Source: Trichaptum fuscoviolaceum
Lineage: Eukaryota > Basidiomycota > Agaricomycetes > Hymenochaetales > Trichaptaceae
Length of the DNA: 64,000 nucleotides
Assembly (NCBI GenBank): GCA_910574455.1
Contig: CAJSYZ010000007.1
Span: 5,843,311-5,907,310, forward strand
Reading direction: 5' to 3'
In this document: piece by piece, positions 47,040-59,499 of the stretch
Position numbering within the stretch: position 1 is the stretch's first letter
Layout of the letters: each line of letters opens with the position of its first letter
The notes under the pieces: model-generated
The model's input: the letters and a program-made list of their open reading frames with translations, nothing else
Database searches by the model: none
Told to the model about the DNA's origin: nothing
Position numbers and translations under genes: made by a program

Positions 47040-47125
47040 TTTTGTATACTCCTAAATAGTGTAGTGGTTATTATAGTTCGAAAAATATTGTGGTTGTATG
47101 TTGGTGTCTCAGTTCGATTCCCGCT
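47040..47125 (+). repeat. tRNA-like stretch near the right end of the element
   Basis: AGTGTAGTGGTTATTATAG (A-box-like) and CAGTTCGATTCCCGC (B-box-like) occur at tRNA-like spacing, but the arms do not pair well. It may be a decayed tRNA or SINE head. Confidence 0.35.
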
Positions 47126-48639
47126 TTAACCTGTTAAAAGCCGTTATTTTATTTATTCACAAGGATTGATTCGGTCACACGCCACCGGATTAATCCACTT
47201 TTGTCCCGAAACGAAATGTCCCGGCGGTGGGATTAATCCGTTGGTGGATTAATCCGGGGTGGCGTCGCTGACGGGCCCGGATTAATCCAAACAGCTGAGG
47301 TGATCGGATTTGTCTGAACTGAAGTTCATGCGCTTTATCGCACAGAATGTCAATGCCGAGCACTCCGTGTGGAGGGAGATAGTCCTGAACTTTGGCTTTC
47401 ACGGTCCCCTGCGTTCGGATTCGTTGGTTGCTTCACAGGGGCGATTTGTCACCCTCGGTCCGTTTCCCTCTATCGAACGACTCTTGCTTACAGCACCCAC
47501 GGACTGCAGTGGGACCATACAGTCCCATCTTGATTTGTCCAACAATCAACAGCTTAGAATGCTCTCCCTTCGAGGCAACTGGAATTTTTATGACAGCTTG
47601 CCCCCCTTCGCAGTCAACTGCAGGCCTGCGCTCCCGAGCCTAACCACACTGGAGTTCGACCTCGTGAGCGATACGGCCGTGTTTTCGTCTTTTATGCAAT
47701 GCATCCGTCTTCTGGGGAATGCACCAAACGTGCACACGCTCACTGTCCGCTCCATGTCAGGAATCACAGCACCCTCATCGCAGATGATTCAACTTGATAA
47801 TCTCCGGAGGCTTCGCATCGTCGCTGCGGCAGGTCAGCTTACTACCATTGTGTACTTCCTTTTCCGCATCAAATGCCCTAGATTGCAGCAACTTGTTGTG
47901 CAGACTGTGAACGACGAAGGCAGCAATGAGCCTGTGACTAGGTTCATGCTCGATATTCACGACCTTCTCCGACGCTCAGAGTGTACATTGGAAGTGCTGA
48001 AGATTCAGTCACGTCTCATATCTGAAGAGCGTATCATTGAATTGCTTTTCCAGGTTCCCGACCTTCGATCGTTGGTGCTCTCGCGCTGTGACGATCTCAG
48101 CGAGAAGATTCTGTTCACTCTCTCGGTGCAGTGTCCCGGAAATAGGTGGTGCTTGGACAAACTCCGCAGAATCGTCTTCGATGGGTGCACTTTCGCAAAT
48201 GAAAACGATTATAGCGAGGAGGATTTCGCGGACGACATGATAGAGATGATGTGGTCTCGATTGTCCACTCAGGTCAAATCTCGCAAAGGCCTTGAAGTCA
48301 ATGTGCGACTGTGGAATCGAGTTTGATGCCGAGATGTACGGGCAGCTGGAGATGATGGAGGGAAAAGGACTGAAGTTTGGCAAAGAACACCTCACGTCGA
48401 TTGCTGAATTTGATGATATGGACGATGTTTGAGCAGGTTTCACCGCTCACTGATTGTTGCTCTACGCGGTTCAACTTACCTTTATTAATATGGTAAAAGA
48501 AGAATATGAACGCAAATTTAATATACGATCCTATTGATTTTGTAACGTATGCTATGACTTCGCGACTGTGCAATCTATACATGAATGAATTCACGGCTAA
48601 TCCAACATCAATAAAGCGTGATCTTTGACTTTACCCTTA

Positions 48640-50379
48640 TCAATTCTCTACCTCATGCAAAGGCTATACTTGCGAGGGATATATCCGTGACTCCCATGCG
48701 CGACTGCGCTCCGCCTCTCGTAAACGATGATCGAATATGCAGAAGGATGCGCGAGCAGCAACAACTGTGCAGTACATGTTGAATACTGGTGAGGAAGAGA
48801 AGCACATCAGAACTGAAAGCTGGCATTAGAAAGTAAGCTTACGATATAAAGATGTAGTGCATTTCAGCCTACACAGCTGTTAGCATCAATAATCTGTTGC
48901 TGCGACTGCTACTTACTGGGCTGATTAGAATAGCAATAGTATTTCCCACTGAAATGCCTAAACTAGACATGAGCGTGGCTTCAGGTATCACCAATTAGAT
49001 GGCACAGACAGAATATAATGATGAAGAATAATATCCCTGTCGTTGACACATGTTAGATATTTAGTCGAAGGAGATTGCTCCGGGAACTCACCGTCGTGAC
49101 AAATAGCCTTTATAGCGGAGCTTCCTGAAGACAAATCTTCACTTACAGCTCAGTTACGGTGGACAGATCTTTAAGAAGAGCAAGTTTATTCGTACCTGAG
49201 AACGTTCTCCATAGGAGCAGACTGAGTGATGCTTTGATTCAAAAATAAATAAAGCAACTCAATACAAGTAGTAGCTTTACTCACTAAACTCGGTTACAAT
49301 GACCAAGATGAACGCTAGAGATGTCAAGTGGCCTGGGAGATCATAGAAACACCCAGAAATACCCGGGATTTCAAGTACTATGAGCAAGTTCAGCTTCTAT
49401 TTACTATAATAATCATAAGAAGCATGAAAACTCACCAATCAAGTGTTCATAAGTTGATTTATTGATAAACACGGGGGCAAATAAGTCGGCCTATAGATAT
49501 GTACGTTAGCTCATTCATAACGGGTGCACATTGAATCTATATAACATGCCAGAAGTAGTAGAGCGAAGGTTACTGTGACTATCCGAGCCTGTCCCCAGAC
49601 AGCCCATGAACGTAGCATCAAAATTGCTACACGATTTGAGAAAGGTTGCTTCATACAGACACCCCATGCTAACCTTCCGCAATGACAATACCGATTGCTG
49701 TGGAGTCTGTAGAGCAGTGTAAGCATACGATGGACATACATGTAGCGCTTAAAACGGACATGCTGATATTTGCACTGATTTTGTGCAAAACTAGTTTAGA
49801 AAATTAATTAGACTGCATCACAGCTGTCTTCATGTTTTGAGATGTAAGCTTACCGAAGTGTCTCCGCCAATTGTCAGGCCTTGAGAAACTGAGATGTGAG
49901 ACTCCATACAGTGATGCGGAACTACTCATGCGTACTGTAAGATATGAGCATGGCATCTAGATACGGACAGTACCGATTCAGAAGGTAAAGTATTTTTGCG
50001 ACGGTCCAACGTGATGACCATACGAAGGTTATCTGAGAAGAGATACATATGTCAAAATTGGGCCTTGCTGATATTCATAATTTTCACTCACTTCATCCTC
50101 CAAGGTTAAGAAACAATCGTAGATCTGTGTAATGGGTTATGATACGCTCAATAGCTTCAGTGAAGAGATGTTACGAGAAGTGCCAGACTGGAGACTTTAA
50201 TGTTGTCAGATTATGCGTGGCGGAGCTCACAAGATGACTGACCTGTCGCATACTTTTGTGTGTCAATTGGAATGTAAGGTAAGAATGGTCAGACGGCAAC
50301 TCACTTTTACGGCCTGATATAGCATGAGGGTGTTATTCAAGCCGAGCGACAAGATACCATCCGTTGAACTACCGCTCAT
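48640..50379 (-). CDS. DUF6533-like seven-TM protein, copy 2
   Basis: Minus-strand gene with many small exons. Exon 1 is 50307-50379 (MSGSSTDGILSLGLNNTLM..QAVK, GTGAGT donor). A later exon gives IYDCFLTLEDE. Exon 49937-50032 reads ITFVWSSRWTVAKILYLLN then RYCPYLDAMLISY. This YD-x-LTL-DE / W-x-SRW / LLNRY pattern is the hallmark of basidiomycete DUF6533 membrane proteins. At 49530-49625 the minus strand reads LRSWAVWGQARIVTVTFALLLL, a transmembrane segment with the family motif. The exons between 48650 and 49500 are not well resolved and include a TGA in one likely exon (near 49885), so decay is possible. It lies convergent to the F-box gene, as at 7.9-10.8 kb. Confidence 0.6.
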
Positions 50380-50819
50380 TGTCAACTCCACCGGTTTTAA
50401 AGCCAGACCTTTCAATGACACCGTCGTGTGATGGTGGAAGAGCAGGGAGCCTTTATAGAATCATCAGCTGTTGGATACACGGATTCTTATTATGTAAACG
50501 GTCGTTTTCAGCGGCGTTGCAAAGTTCTTAGTATGTAGATTCAACGGTGGTAGAGCGCTTCGGAATCAAACTTTGTAGCCGAAAGGAGAATAAAGGCAAC
50601 CAAATTAACATCACAAGACTTGCTACAATGTGATTTCTCGGCGCTCGGGTATAGTCAAGCTCCATAAGGCAAGGTGGAAGGTGAAGATCTTGTTTTGATG
50701 ACTGTTCAAATCAGGTTAAGTTACCGTTGTTGTGGCCAAATTCAAGTGAACGGTACGTTACAAATAAAACACTCAACATCTCACGCTTTACACACAAGTA
50801 GACGATGGCATTAGGTCAC

Positions 50820-51440
50820 CTGAGAAGTTTGAACGAATGTTCAGGAGGATGCGCGTGCAGCAATTGCTATGCAGTACTTGTTGAATGCTGACAAAAGAGA
50901 GTGTCAGGATACGCAGTAATCTGTGGCATAGATGCACTCACGTAAAAATGAGCAAGTGGCTTTCCCTCTGCAGACTGTTGAGCACATTACTTCATTCAGA
51001 AGCGGGGCGCTTACAAGGCTATCGAGGAAGACAATTAAATTTGCAACGGAGATACGTCAGGATTCAGCGTATGAATAACTAACAAAGTATAATGACAGAG
51101 TACTATTTTCATCAGCTTTGATCAAGTCTATAAGCTATCAAATGCTCAGTTTCCAGAGACATTGTTCATCAGAATTTGATCGCTCCTGTAGACTAGCAAT
51201 GTATTCGATGAAGATACACTCATTGATAGTACCAAATCCTCCAACGCAGAGCCTGAACTGGCGCAATAAGCAGGATCAGCAGTGCAACAGTTGCGGGAGC
51301 GAAGCGTAATTACCTGTATTTAATGCGCACTGCAAGAAGTTCCAGACTTCCGATTGCCAGCGCACTTGACTTCATGCCTCTTATCCATTTCATCGATGTG
51401 TTGTTCGTACTCTACTATTGTCTGTGTCGTCGAGTAACTT
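50820..51440 (-). pseudogene. Remnant of another DUF6533-like gene
   Basis: AGGATGCGCGTGCAGCA near 50850 matches the 3' end of copy 2 (near 48755) and copy 1 (near 9220). A hydrophobic reading ATVALLILLIAP lies near 51270-51300. The start and signature exons are missing. Confidence 0.4.
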
Positions 51441-51600
51441 TGTTCATGGGGGATGATAGGCAGGAATTCAGATAGTAAGTTTTACGCCTGATGAACTTTG
51501 TACCAAACATGACCAAATACTGGCACTGTCTTAGACGTGTCGGTCAGCACAGCGTCCGAACAACCTCCACACCACCTATACCTTTTGCACATTGTCAACG

Positions 51601-53290
51601 ATGGCCGACCCAACAAAAGAAGAGACAGACAAGGTGTTTGCTGTCCTCAAATCGCAGAAGGCCAACAAAGTAAGCATTCCACTATCATGCCACGTAAATC
51701 TGAATCTAACGAGTTGAACGGTGAGTGTAGATGTGCTTTGATTGTCAAGCACGCAATCCGACATGGTCCTCTGTTACATTTGGCGTATACATTTGTCTCG
51801 ACTGCTCGTCAATACACCGCAACATGGGTGTCCATATTTCCTTTGTCCGCTCTACGAACCTAGACGCTTGGAAGCTCGACCAGCTGCGTAATATGAAGAT
51901 TGGCGGCAACGCGAGCGCGACTGATTTCTTCAACAAACATGGTGGCGGACATCTTCTGAGTGAAAGCGACGTGAAGAAGAAGTACTCGAGTCGTATTGCG
52001 GAGCTTTACAAGGAGGAATTGGCGAAGCGAGTGAGGGAGGATGCGGCCAAGTGAGTGCAGAAAGCTGACTGTAAGTTAATCTGTATTCTAATCTAAATTG
52101 CAATCAGATATCCGGCTGGAATATACGTAGAAGGTGCTACAGATCTAGCACCTACTTCTAACGCTACCGAGAACGCGGAAGACGATTTCTTCGATACTTG
52201 GGACAAACCTGCAGCAAAACCAGCGACACCAACGACGTCCACCACAAAACCGCCTGTAATAGGGCGTGCAACGTCTTCGCCAGCCCCACGAACAGTCACC
52301 TCCGCCTCCCTTCGCTCATCCACATCCACCTCCACCTCAAGCAAGCCCACGCGGCTCGGGGCATCCCGTCTTGCCTCCGCATCATCTATCGGGTCCACTG
52401 CGTCCTCGTCGGGTGCAAAGAAACTCGGCGGACTAAAAGCGACGAAGGCGAACATCGATTTCGACGAGGTGGAGAAGAAGGCGAAGGCGGAGGAGGAGCG
52501 GATTAAGCAGCTGGGATATGATCGGAAGCGTGAAGAGGAGGAGGCGGCTGCACGGCGGAAGCTGGAGGAGGAGGCGAGGAAGGAGAAGACGAAGGAGTTG
52601 GGTGGGCCGGCGAAGAGCGACCTTGGGGCAACTAGGAGTTATGTGCCTTCTGCGACAGCGACGACAGCGTCAAGTCAGCCCAAGGGGAACACTCAGGACA
52701 TGTCGCGTCTTGGGATGGGCATGAAGCGGCTGGGTCTGGGTACTGTCGCGAGCGCGCCTGCTACGCCAAAGTCTTCGTGCGTGACTATCCATTTCTTTCC
52801 CTTCATTATCTTCTCATAACTTTTCGTCTGCACCACAGATCCATTCCTGACCCCGACGAGCCAACGACGGCGCGCGACAAATTCGGCGGGCAGAAGGGCA
52901 TCTCATCAGATATGTTCTTTGGGCGCGGCTCATACGATCCCGCAGCGACTGCTGAGGCGCAACAACGCCTACAGTCCTTCCAGGGTGCGACCTCCATCTC
53001 ATCCGCGCAATATTTCGGTCGTGACGAAGAGGAGGAATCGATGATGCGCAGTGGGAGCGGCGAGGGCTTGCTGGGAGGCGGGGAGGGTCTTGAGCGGCTG
53101 GAGAGCGTTGCGAAGGATGCGATTCAGCGGGTGTTGAGTAACCCTGATGTGCAGAACGTCGGTGAGAGCATAAGGACAGGGGCGTTGAAGGTGTGTTTGT
53201 CTCCTCCATCTTCTAACATCTTCAGGTGAGCTGACGATTATTCGATCTGTCTAGCTATCCGAGTATCTCACGCAGATGTCTGAGCGTTAG
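51601..53290 (+). CDS. glo3: ArfGAP of the Glo3 / ArfGAP2-3 type
   Basis: GTPase-activating protein for Arf1, acting on COPI vesicles in Golgi-to-ER transport. Five exons (51601-51669, 51731-52050, 52108-52776, 52839-53190, 53255-53290) with GT-AG introns join in frame to 481 residues. The N-terminal ArfGAP domain has the zinc finger CFDC-x16-CLDC (residues about 25-47) and the arginine finger in [14 protein letters not shown]. The middle is Ser/Thr-rich, followed by a charged coiled-coil stretch ([22 protein letters not shown]). The C-terminal half carries [12 protein letters not shown] and [12 protein letters not shown], the repeated Glo3-motif elements that distinguish this class from ArfGAP1/Gcs1. 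It ends [14 protein letters not shown] 51601 gives [13 protein letters not shown], the expected family start. This is the first intact conserved gene centromeric of the terminal subtelomere. Confidence 0.93.
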
Positions 53291-53299
53291 CGACTTTGG

Positions 53300-53565
53300 T
53301 TACGCTTCGGTGCCACAGATCGCCGGGTGCTGATTCGGGACATTCAGTCATGATACCTCTACCTCTTCTTGTATCGTTTTCCATTCCTCTGAATACATGG
53401 AGCTTTGTTTTGATTCTCCGGCTTGGTTGACTTTCGTGCCACCTCAGCAATGACTTTTGAGCACCCATTCAACTCACTTTAGCCAAATGGGATTCACCAC
53501 CGTTCTAATTTCGACTGAAATTCACTTTCATGTGAGCTATATAGTGCTAAAAGTAACTTCAATAA
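53300..53565. other. Spacer between glo3 and tRNA-Asn
   Basis: 3' untranslated and intergenic sequence. No other feature is seen. Confidence 0.4.
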
Positions 53566-53570
53566 ACATG

Positions 53571-53685
53571 TGCCCCATGGCTCAGTTGGCTAGAGCGCAT
53601 GACTGTTATTAAGGATAGTGAAGATGGCCAATCGACACATCTGGAAGACATCATGAGGTCGAGAGTTCAAGCCTCTCTGGGGCAG
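53571..53685 (+). tRNA. tRNA-Asn (anticodon GTT) with intron
   Basis: Cloverleaf parts are all present: acceptor TGCCCCA/TGGGGCA, D arm GCTC..GAGC, anticodon stem CATGA/TCATG with loop CTGTTA..A, variable AGGTC, T arm GAGAG-TTCAAGC-CTCTC, and discriminator G. A 41-nt intron (53609-53649) follows the base after the anticodon, the canonical site. The anticodon is at 53605-53607. Confidence 0.92.
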
Positions 53686-53689
53686 CTAG

Positions 53690-54190
53690 CATTGCTTTCA
53701 CAACCTTTTTGTCTTTCTTTCAAGCTGTCACGCGGAAGACTGCTCTTTGCTTAATTGAAGTTTTGAGCGTCTTCTGGGTGAGCACTTTGCAGTACTTTCA
53801 TTTTTGGATCTGGATAGGAGTCCCTATAAGCTCCGATCAAAATCTAATCTTGGTGGGATTGTGAGGAAGAGTTGTGCAAGTGAACGGAATAGTTACGGTT
53901 GCGATGGAAGAGAGCAAAGTCTCCGTCATTGATGGATGGATTTCTGAAACTTGGTGTCTCAGCGTAGATGCTAGATTAAAGCGCTGGCGTGTAGTCTCTC
54001 TCTCTGTACCACCCGGAATCAACGCACGCACAAATTCATGCTTGAAGCAAGGAGGGGGTATGAAACCCAATGGATTGCCAGTTCTAATTACACCATGGAG
54101 CAGATGGAAGATGTCTACAGTAGGATAGATTGCATACTCTAATAACTTTTAGTGATGTATGAGTTTAACGGGGTATAGGATAGAAATGAG
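53690..54190. other. Gap between tRNA-Asn and the K+ channel 3' end
   Basis: One open frame of 84 codons at 53874 has no recognisable feature. Nothing is supported. Confidence 0.4.
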
Positions 54191-54197
54191 GGCACTG

Positions 54198-56070
54198 CTA
54201 TAACCGTCCGTCTGCTTTGCCTTTGCCTTTCCGCCCCGCGCCAGTGCCGTTGGCGCCTACAAGAGCAGGAGATGGAGAACCGATCATCTGCTCGATCCCT
54301 GTGCTCCCCTCGCTCGCGTCCTCGTCCTCCGCTGCATCCCACAACGCCGACGTTGCAGCGTGCGATCGCAATCTGTCATTCAACGTGCTGATGCTGCCAT
54401 TCACCGCGGGCCCGTTCACGCCGTTTGCGTTCGCGTGGGGGTGCTTGCGATTGCGCGTCGTGGAGGAGGAGGGGTCGATGCGCGCGAGGAGGCGGTGGAT
54501 GAGTGCGGACTGCTGCTCGAGTGCGGTTTGGAGCTGGGTGACGCGCTGGGCGAGGTCGGCGGTCGGCGTCGGTGATGATGTGTGCAGATCTGCGGGAGTG
54601 AAGGATTTGCGCCGTGTGCGCGTGTTGAGTATGTTCTGTTGGGATGTTGGTCAGCGGGGTGGCGATATGGTGGGATGAAGAAAGAGGAAGACTCACATCA
54701 GCAGCAGAAACGCTTGGGGTGAGCGGCACCGACTCGCCGTCCGCGCCTGCGCCTGCGCCGAGGCTCATCTCCTCCCAGACCTGCGCGAACTCGCGGCCGA
54801 GGACGAAGGAGGGGAGCGCGATGAGGAGGAGGCCGCAGATGAGGAGCGGGACGGTGAGGAGGCGCCCGAGGAAGGAGCGTGGGGTGATCTCGCCGTACCC
54901 GACGGTTGTTATTGCTGCGAGGGAGGGGATCAGTGTGGGAGTGGGTGGGTGATAGGACGGGGGTACGTACTGACAAGGACGAACCAGGCTGCTGCTGGGA
55001 TGGACTGTCGGGGTATGAAGTGTCAGAAGGGAGGTTGAGGGAAGGGAATAGACGACGCACGGAGAATTGCGAGACCTCGCCTTCGCCGTCGATGAAGGTC
55101 TCGAGGGTGGGGTCCCATGTACCTCGTTCAGCGAAGTACCTATGGTTGATATTATAAAATATTGTGCGAGAATGGGATTGATCTGAAAGGACGTACAGTA
55201 TGGTGCTGAAGATGACGAGAAACATGAGGAGGAAGAAGCCGAGCGCGAGGAGGGCGTGCTGCGAGCGCTTGACGGAGAGGTACATGACTTCGATGGTTCT
55301 GTGTTAGCGTTAGTTAGAGTTGATGCAGGTGAGATGGGAGGCAGCGCACAGCATGATGGTGTTGTTCGTCCGGAAAGCGCGGAAGACACGTAGGAGCCGG
55401 AAGGTTCGAAGGATGGAAAAGCGGAACATGACAGACTGGACAAAATGAGTTGTTATTCAGGCATAATAAAACTTGGGCATACGGTATCGACGCCAAGCAT
55501 GAGTTCGACGTAGTAGGGTAAGATGGCGAGGAGGTCTATGATGCCGAAGAAGGCTGGAGGTGCAGACATTAGCACGATGAGCAAAGAAGACACAAGACCG
55601 AGCTCACAGAAGAACCAGCTCAGGAACGTATCCCACCTCACACTCCACGCCAGACTGCGCGCAACATATTCAACGGTGAACAGCACGACGAGGGCGGTCT
55701 CGATGCCAAACCAGACGCGCGCACTCGTCGCATGGAATGCCGGGATCGTCTCGAGGATGGTAACGAGCGCCGAGAGCAGGATGAGCGAGGTGGTGGTGAT
55801 GTGGATGAGGAAGGCAGACGGGGAGGAGTTTGGGTGCTCGAGCAGCGCGTGCAGGGTGCGCTTCCATGGTTGTCGAATGGCGGAGAGCGGAAGTGGGTCG
55901 GACGAGGCGGTGATGGCGGAGGTGCGGCGGGGGAAGAACGTTTGCAGCTCCATGTCGAGCTCGCCATCATCGTCGGCGTCGGCGTGCTCGTTGGCATCGG
56001 CAGGAGAGGTGAGATTTGCATTGGATCGCCGTGCGGCGGCATGCGGTAGAAGAGTCAATGGCGTGGACAT
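54198..56070 (-). CDS. Voltage-gated K+ channel (six-TM, Kv type)
   Basis: Plasma or endomembrane potassium channel. Eight exons (56070-55608, 55553-55483, 55435-55350, 55298-55197, 55139-55061, 55004-54971, 54914-54697, 54635-54198) with introns of 47-61 nt join in frame to 496 residues. After a cytosolic N-terminus come S1 (FLIHITTTSLILLSALVTIL), S2 (WFGIETALVVLFTVEYVAR) and S3 (FFGIIDLLAILPYYVEL). S4 is ILRTFRLLRVFRAFR with Arg at every third position, S5 is LLALGFFLLMFLVIF, and the pore helix and filter read AAAWFVLVTITTVGYGEI. S6 is LLTVPLLICGLLLIALPSFVLG. The C-terminus has a likely coiled coil (LAQRVTQLQTALEQQSALIH) and a basic, Gly-rich end. TVGYG indicates K+ selectivity and the intact S4 indicates voltage gating. 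Confidence 0.92.
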
Positions 56071-56864
56071 GGCATCAAATTAGGCCGTGTGGCTTCTGCT
56101 TCGGACACTGGCAGTTCTATTCAGAAGTCTTGAAGTATAAACACAAAAGTTTATTAGAGCTTGATGGCGACGACGACGACGATGGCATGAAGCGAAGGTG
56201 TGCACGACGAGCACGAGGGCGAGCTCGATGCGCACGACGAGGTCGCGGTGGACACGGAAACTTCATTTTTGCTTAGTATCTAAACCTGACCTAAGCAAGT
56301 CATTCTAAGTCTTGCTTAAGTCCTCTTCAGCCAAATGTAGTTATTCTGATGCTTGGCATGTGACCGGTTAATCGGCACGAAAGTACCGACGCTAGTATAG
56401 CGTTTTCTCTAACCCCAGCATTCACATCCTCTCCTTATCTCTTCACACTCGTCGTCGCCGTCGTGCAGACCGTGCTCGCTGCCACCGCTCGACGTCGAGC
56501 TCGCAAAGTCCTGCAACGGCGGGAGTTATCACGAGCTGTAGGCCAGGGCACGCCTCGAGGTACCCATCGACACAGGCGGGCGTATCTCAGATTCACGATA
56601 ACGCCATTCATCCGCTTTCCAGCGTGGCACGGGCTTTTCGCTTTCTTTTTCTCTCTCCCCGACCTTTCTTTTCCTTGGGTCATCACCACTGGCAGCGAAG
56701 ACGCCGCATCGCCAGGCGCCAAACGTGCTGCGCTGGCATAGCGTCGATCTTTGATCTTTGATTGCATTGCGGGTACGTGCTTTTGTATTTCATTTTGCTA
56801 TAGGGCTCAATCGTTGATCTTTTCTTTTTTTTTTCTCTTGTCGCCTTTCAGATTAAATTTGTCT
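56071..56864. promoter_or_regulatory. Divergent promoter region with a 5' UTR intron
   Basis: The segment separates the K+ channel (minus) from the Ecl1-like gene (plus). Toward the plus gene, GCGG/GTACGTGC (56773) and TTTCAG/ATTAAA (56851) bound a likely 79-nt intron in the 5' untranslated region, just before the ATG at 56865. A GACGACGAC run lies near 56165-56185. Confidence 0.5.
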
Positions 56865-59059
56865 ATGGACGAGCATTTGGACACCTCCTGGTGTCCTGTC
56901 TGCGACAAGCTCATCCTTCCTCGCCGCTACGCTGTCGCCATCGAGCCTCCGCCACAACCTCCTGCACTCGCGCCCCCGCCTCTTACGCGCCAACATTCAG
57001 GCCGTGGCAAGGCGGGTGGCACGGCTAACGCGCACCTCAAGGCTCTTGCGCGCAACCATGGCGGTGGTCTACTGCATGGTACGGGTCGAATACGGCCTGG
57101 TGGTGGATTGAAGCGCAATGCTTCTACGTCGAATATGGTGCCGACTCTCCAGCAGCAGCAGCCCGCACCAGCCATTCCGATTGCGGCTCGCGAGCGCATC
57201 GTTATTGACCAAGGCCAGACACCGTTGTACTGCTCAGAAGAGTGCAGAAAGGCCGACCTGGAGCTCGCGAATATACCCCTCTCGCGCTCAGCGCCAATGG
57301 ACTTCCCCGTCCTGCAGCACCAACTTGGCACGCATCCATTGCAGCTCAACGCAGCCGTCGCGTCGCCCCCGCTTCCCGCAAAATCAAGTCCAAAACTGCA
57401 AGCCATCCCACTCGACGCATCTCGCGACACGTCTAATGGCCAGGCTACACGTGCTGGCCTTCACCTTAATCTCAGCGAGGTCGAGAACAGCGATAGCAGC
57501 CTGACCGCCATGTCAAACTATGCCACCAGCGATGCAAGCCAGACGAGCCCTGAGACGGAAGAACAGAAGACCCTTTCAGATCAGAGTCAGGGAGTCCGCG
57601 AAGACGGTGCCGAGCTGCAGGGTGTATCAGCACAGCTGCAAAAGCTGCTTGTCAGCGCCGACGGGAAGGAGCAGACAGGACTGCGTACCACCAGTACCAT
57701 TGCCGGCCTATCGTCCCCGTTTCAGTCGTTGTCCGTAAACTCTGCTGTGGACCGCTCACCGCCCAAATCGAGCGCAAGTGTTCAGTCGCCCGTGTCGCCC
57801 ACTTCACCCGCAGCCAAAGCACGTGCGAAAAGCGCGATCGAACTCTACGCCAAGTACCCTCTATTCTCCAAGTCTCGCAGTACCTCTCGTTCTGCATCGC
57901 ATCAGAACCTGAACTTGACCGCCGCGCCCACTGTGAGCGGGAGCTACACCGACGCTTATGCGATCTCATCAACCTCGCCCTCCTCGATCACCCAAATGTC
58001 GCCTGAGCAGGTTGTCTGCCTTTCGCCAACGGTGGCAGTCTCGGGATCCCTTCCTGTCGATCAGCACGCGAACGACGCGCCTCCTGGCTTCGAGAACTTG
58101 GCGAAGCTGTACGCGGGCAGGAAACTCTCGACACGCCACACCGAGCCGCGCAGTATCCTGGCAAAAGGCGCAGAGGGCAAGCTGCTCGTGCCAAATGTCA
58201 AGCTCAAGCCGCTAGGTCCTGACATTGGGTACGGCAGCGCGCCGACGAGCGGGCTGGCGTCTGCGCGGTTGGGTCGCACGGCAAGTGGGGGAGGCGGGGA
58301 CACGCCTCAAGTGCAAAGGGAAGGGAGAGTTGCAAGCGTGCGCAATATGGCGCTGCGAAGGGACGCAAGTGACCCGGGTGTGCGTCGCGAGAGCGTGCGC
58401 AGCCCGCTGGGGAGCGTGCAGGAGGAGGCGGGCTGGCCAAGGAAGGGGAAGGCGCTGGAGAGGCAGGGGAGCGCGAGCACGCAGGATGCAGAGAGTGAGG
58501 GTGAGAGCGAGGCAGCGAGCGCGAGCGCGGCCGTGAGTCGGCGGAGCAGCAGGAAGGGCAGCGAGAGCGGTCGACGGGGGAGAGAGGGCCTCAAACTACA
58601 TGAGCGAGGGCGCTTGAACATGCAGGGTGAGCATTCTCGTTCTTTGGTTGCATTAAATATCTAATGCGGTGCACAGCGCAAACCTGGTCATACGACAACC
58701 TTGACAGCCCGACTTACGAGCCCATGCCCGCCGTCCCCATCACACAAATCCGCCTGGAAGAGGTCTTCATCCCCGACCCGCCGCCTTCTTCTCAGGGCAT
58801 CACCGACCCGCGACCACCGCTCACAGCCGCTCACACATACGTCGACATCTCGCCGCTGCACGTGCACGACACTGAGCTTGCACGACGGCCACTGCGCGTC
58901 ATCGGCGCGCGGCGCGGCACTCACGAGGGCGTGGAGGGGTGGTGGGTCGAGAAGGAGTGGGAGGTGCTCGCGATTCCCGAGCGCAAGCGGCTCTTCCTCT
59001 TTGGCAGTGGGCTGGCGAGCAAGAGGGCGGGTAGTGGGCATGCGCGGTTGAATGCCTGA
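56865..59059 (+). CDS. Ecl1-type zinc-binding protein with long low-complexity tail
   Basis: Two exons (56865-58626 and 58677-59059) join in frame to 714 residues. The N-terminus has WCPVCDKLILPRR (about residues 9-21), and a second half-site, YCSEECRKAD, lies near residue 125. This C-x2-C .. YCSxECR pattern is that of Ecl1/2/3 fungal zinc-binding proteins, which in yeasts influence chronological lifespan and stress response. Those proteins are short; this one carries an additional Ser/Pro/Ala-rich region of several hundred residues with many SP and S/T clusters (e.g. SPVSPTSPAAKAR). The C-terminal exon (TWSYDNLDSPTYEPMP..) looks structured and contains RPLRVIGARRG and EGWWVEKEWEV. The ATG at 56865 is the first in frame after the 3' splice site of the leader intron. 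Function here is inferred from the zinc motif only. Confidence 0.75.
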
Positions 59060-59064
59060 GTGCG

Positions 59065-59495
59065 TGTTGTGTTGCTTTGACTTAATTTCTCTATTTGCTA
59101 GTCTCTCATCTGCTTTCTTCGTCGCAATCCAAACTTCTTCTCGCATCATAGCATTGTTCTCATTCAACTTGGAACGCAAACCTGCTTTCTTTTTAGTACC
59201 TACCTTACACCTGCCGTCAAAATGTTGTCTTATATGTACTTTTATCGTCTACGTACTGTCAAATACTTGCCATGTATCAATAACACGCCGTCAAATTGGC
59301 ATTTCTCTCAATCAATATGTGGAAATGTAAACTATACAGAAGAACTAAAGACAGTGTCCACATTAGTTGATGGGAGTCCTTCTTTGATCATCTGCGGAAT
59401 CAATGTCAATCCCGCACACCGAGGCTCCAAGTGTTGCCATCTGGGCTCACGGTGCTTCTGAAAGTGCAGTTCTCAAATGCAGAGGAAGAGCAAAG
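59065..59495. other. 3' flank of the Ecl1-like gene
   Basis: T-rich likely 3' UTR up to about 59330, then sequence without recognised features. Confidence 0.35.
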
Positions 59496-59499
59496 TAGA

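Noticed and set aside
56927..57430. Minus-strand frame opposite the Ecl1-like gene
   Set aside because: Shadow of a GC-rich coding exon; the plus-strand frame has the zinc motif and good splicing.
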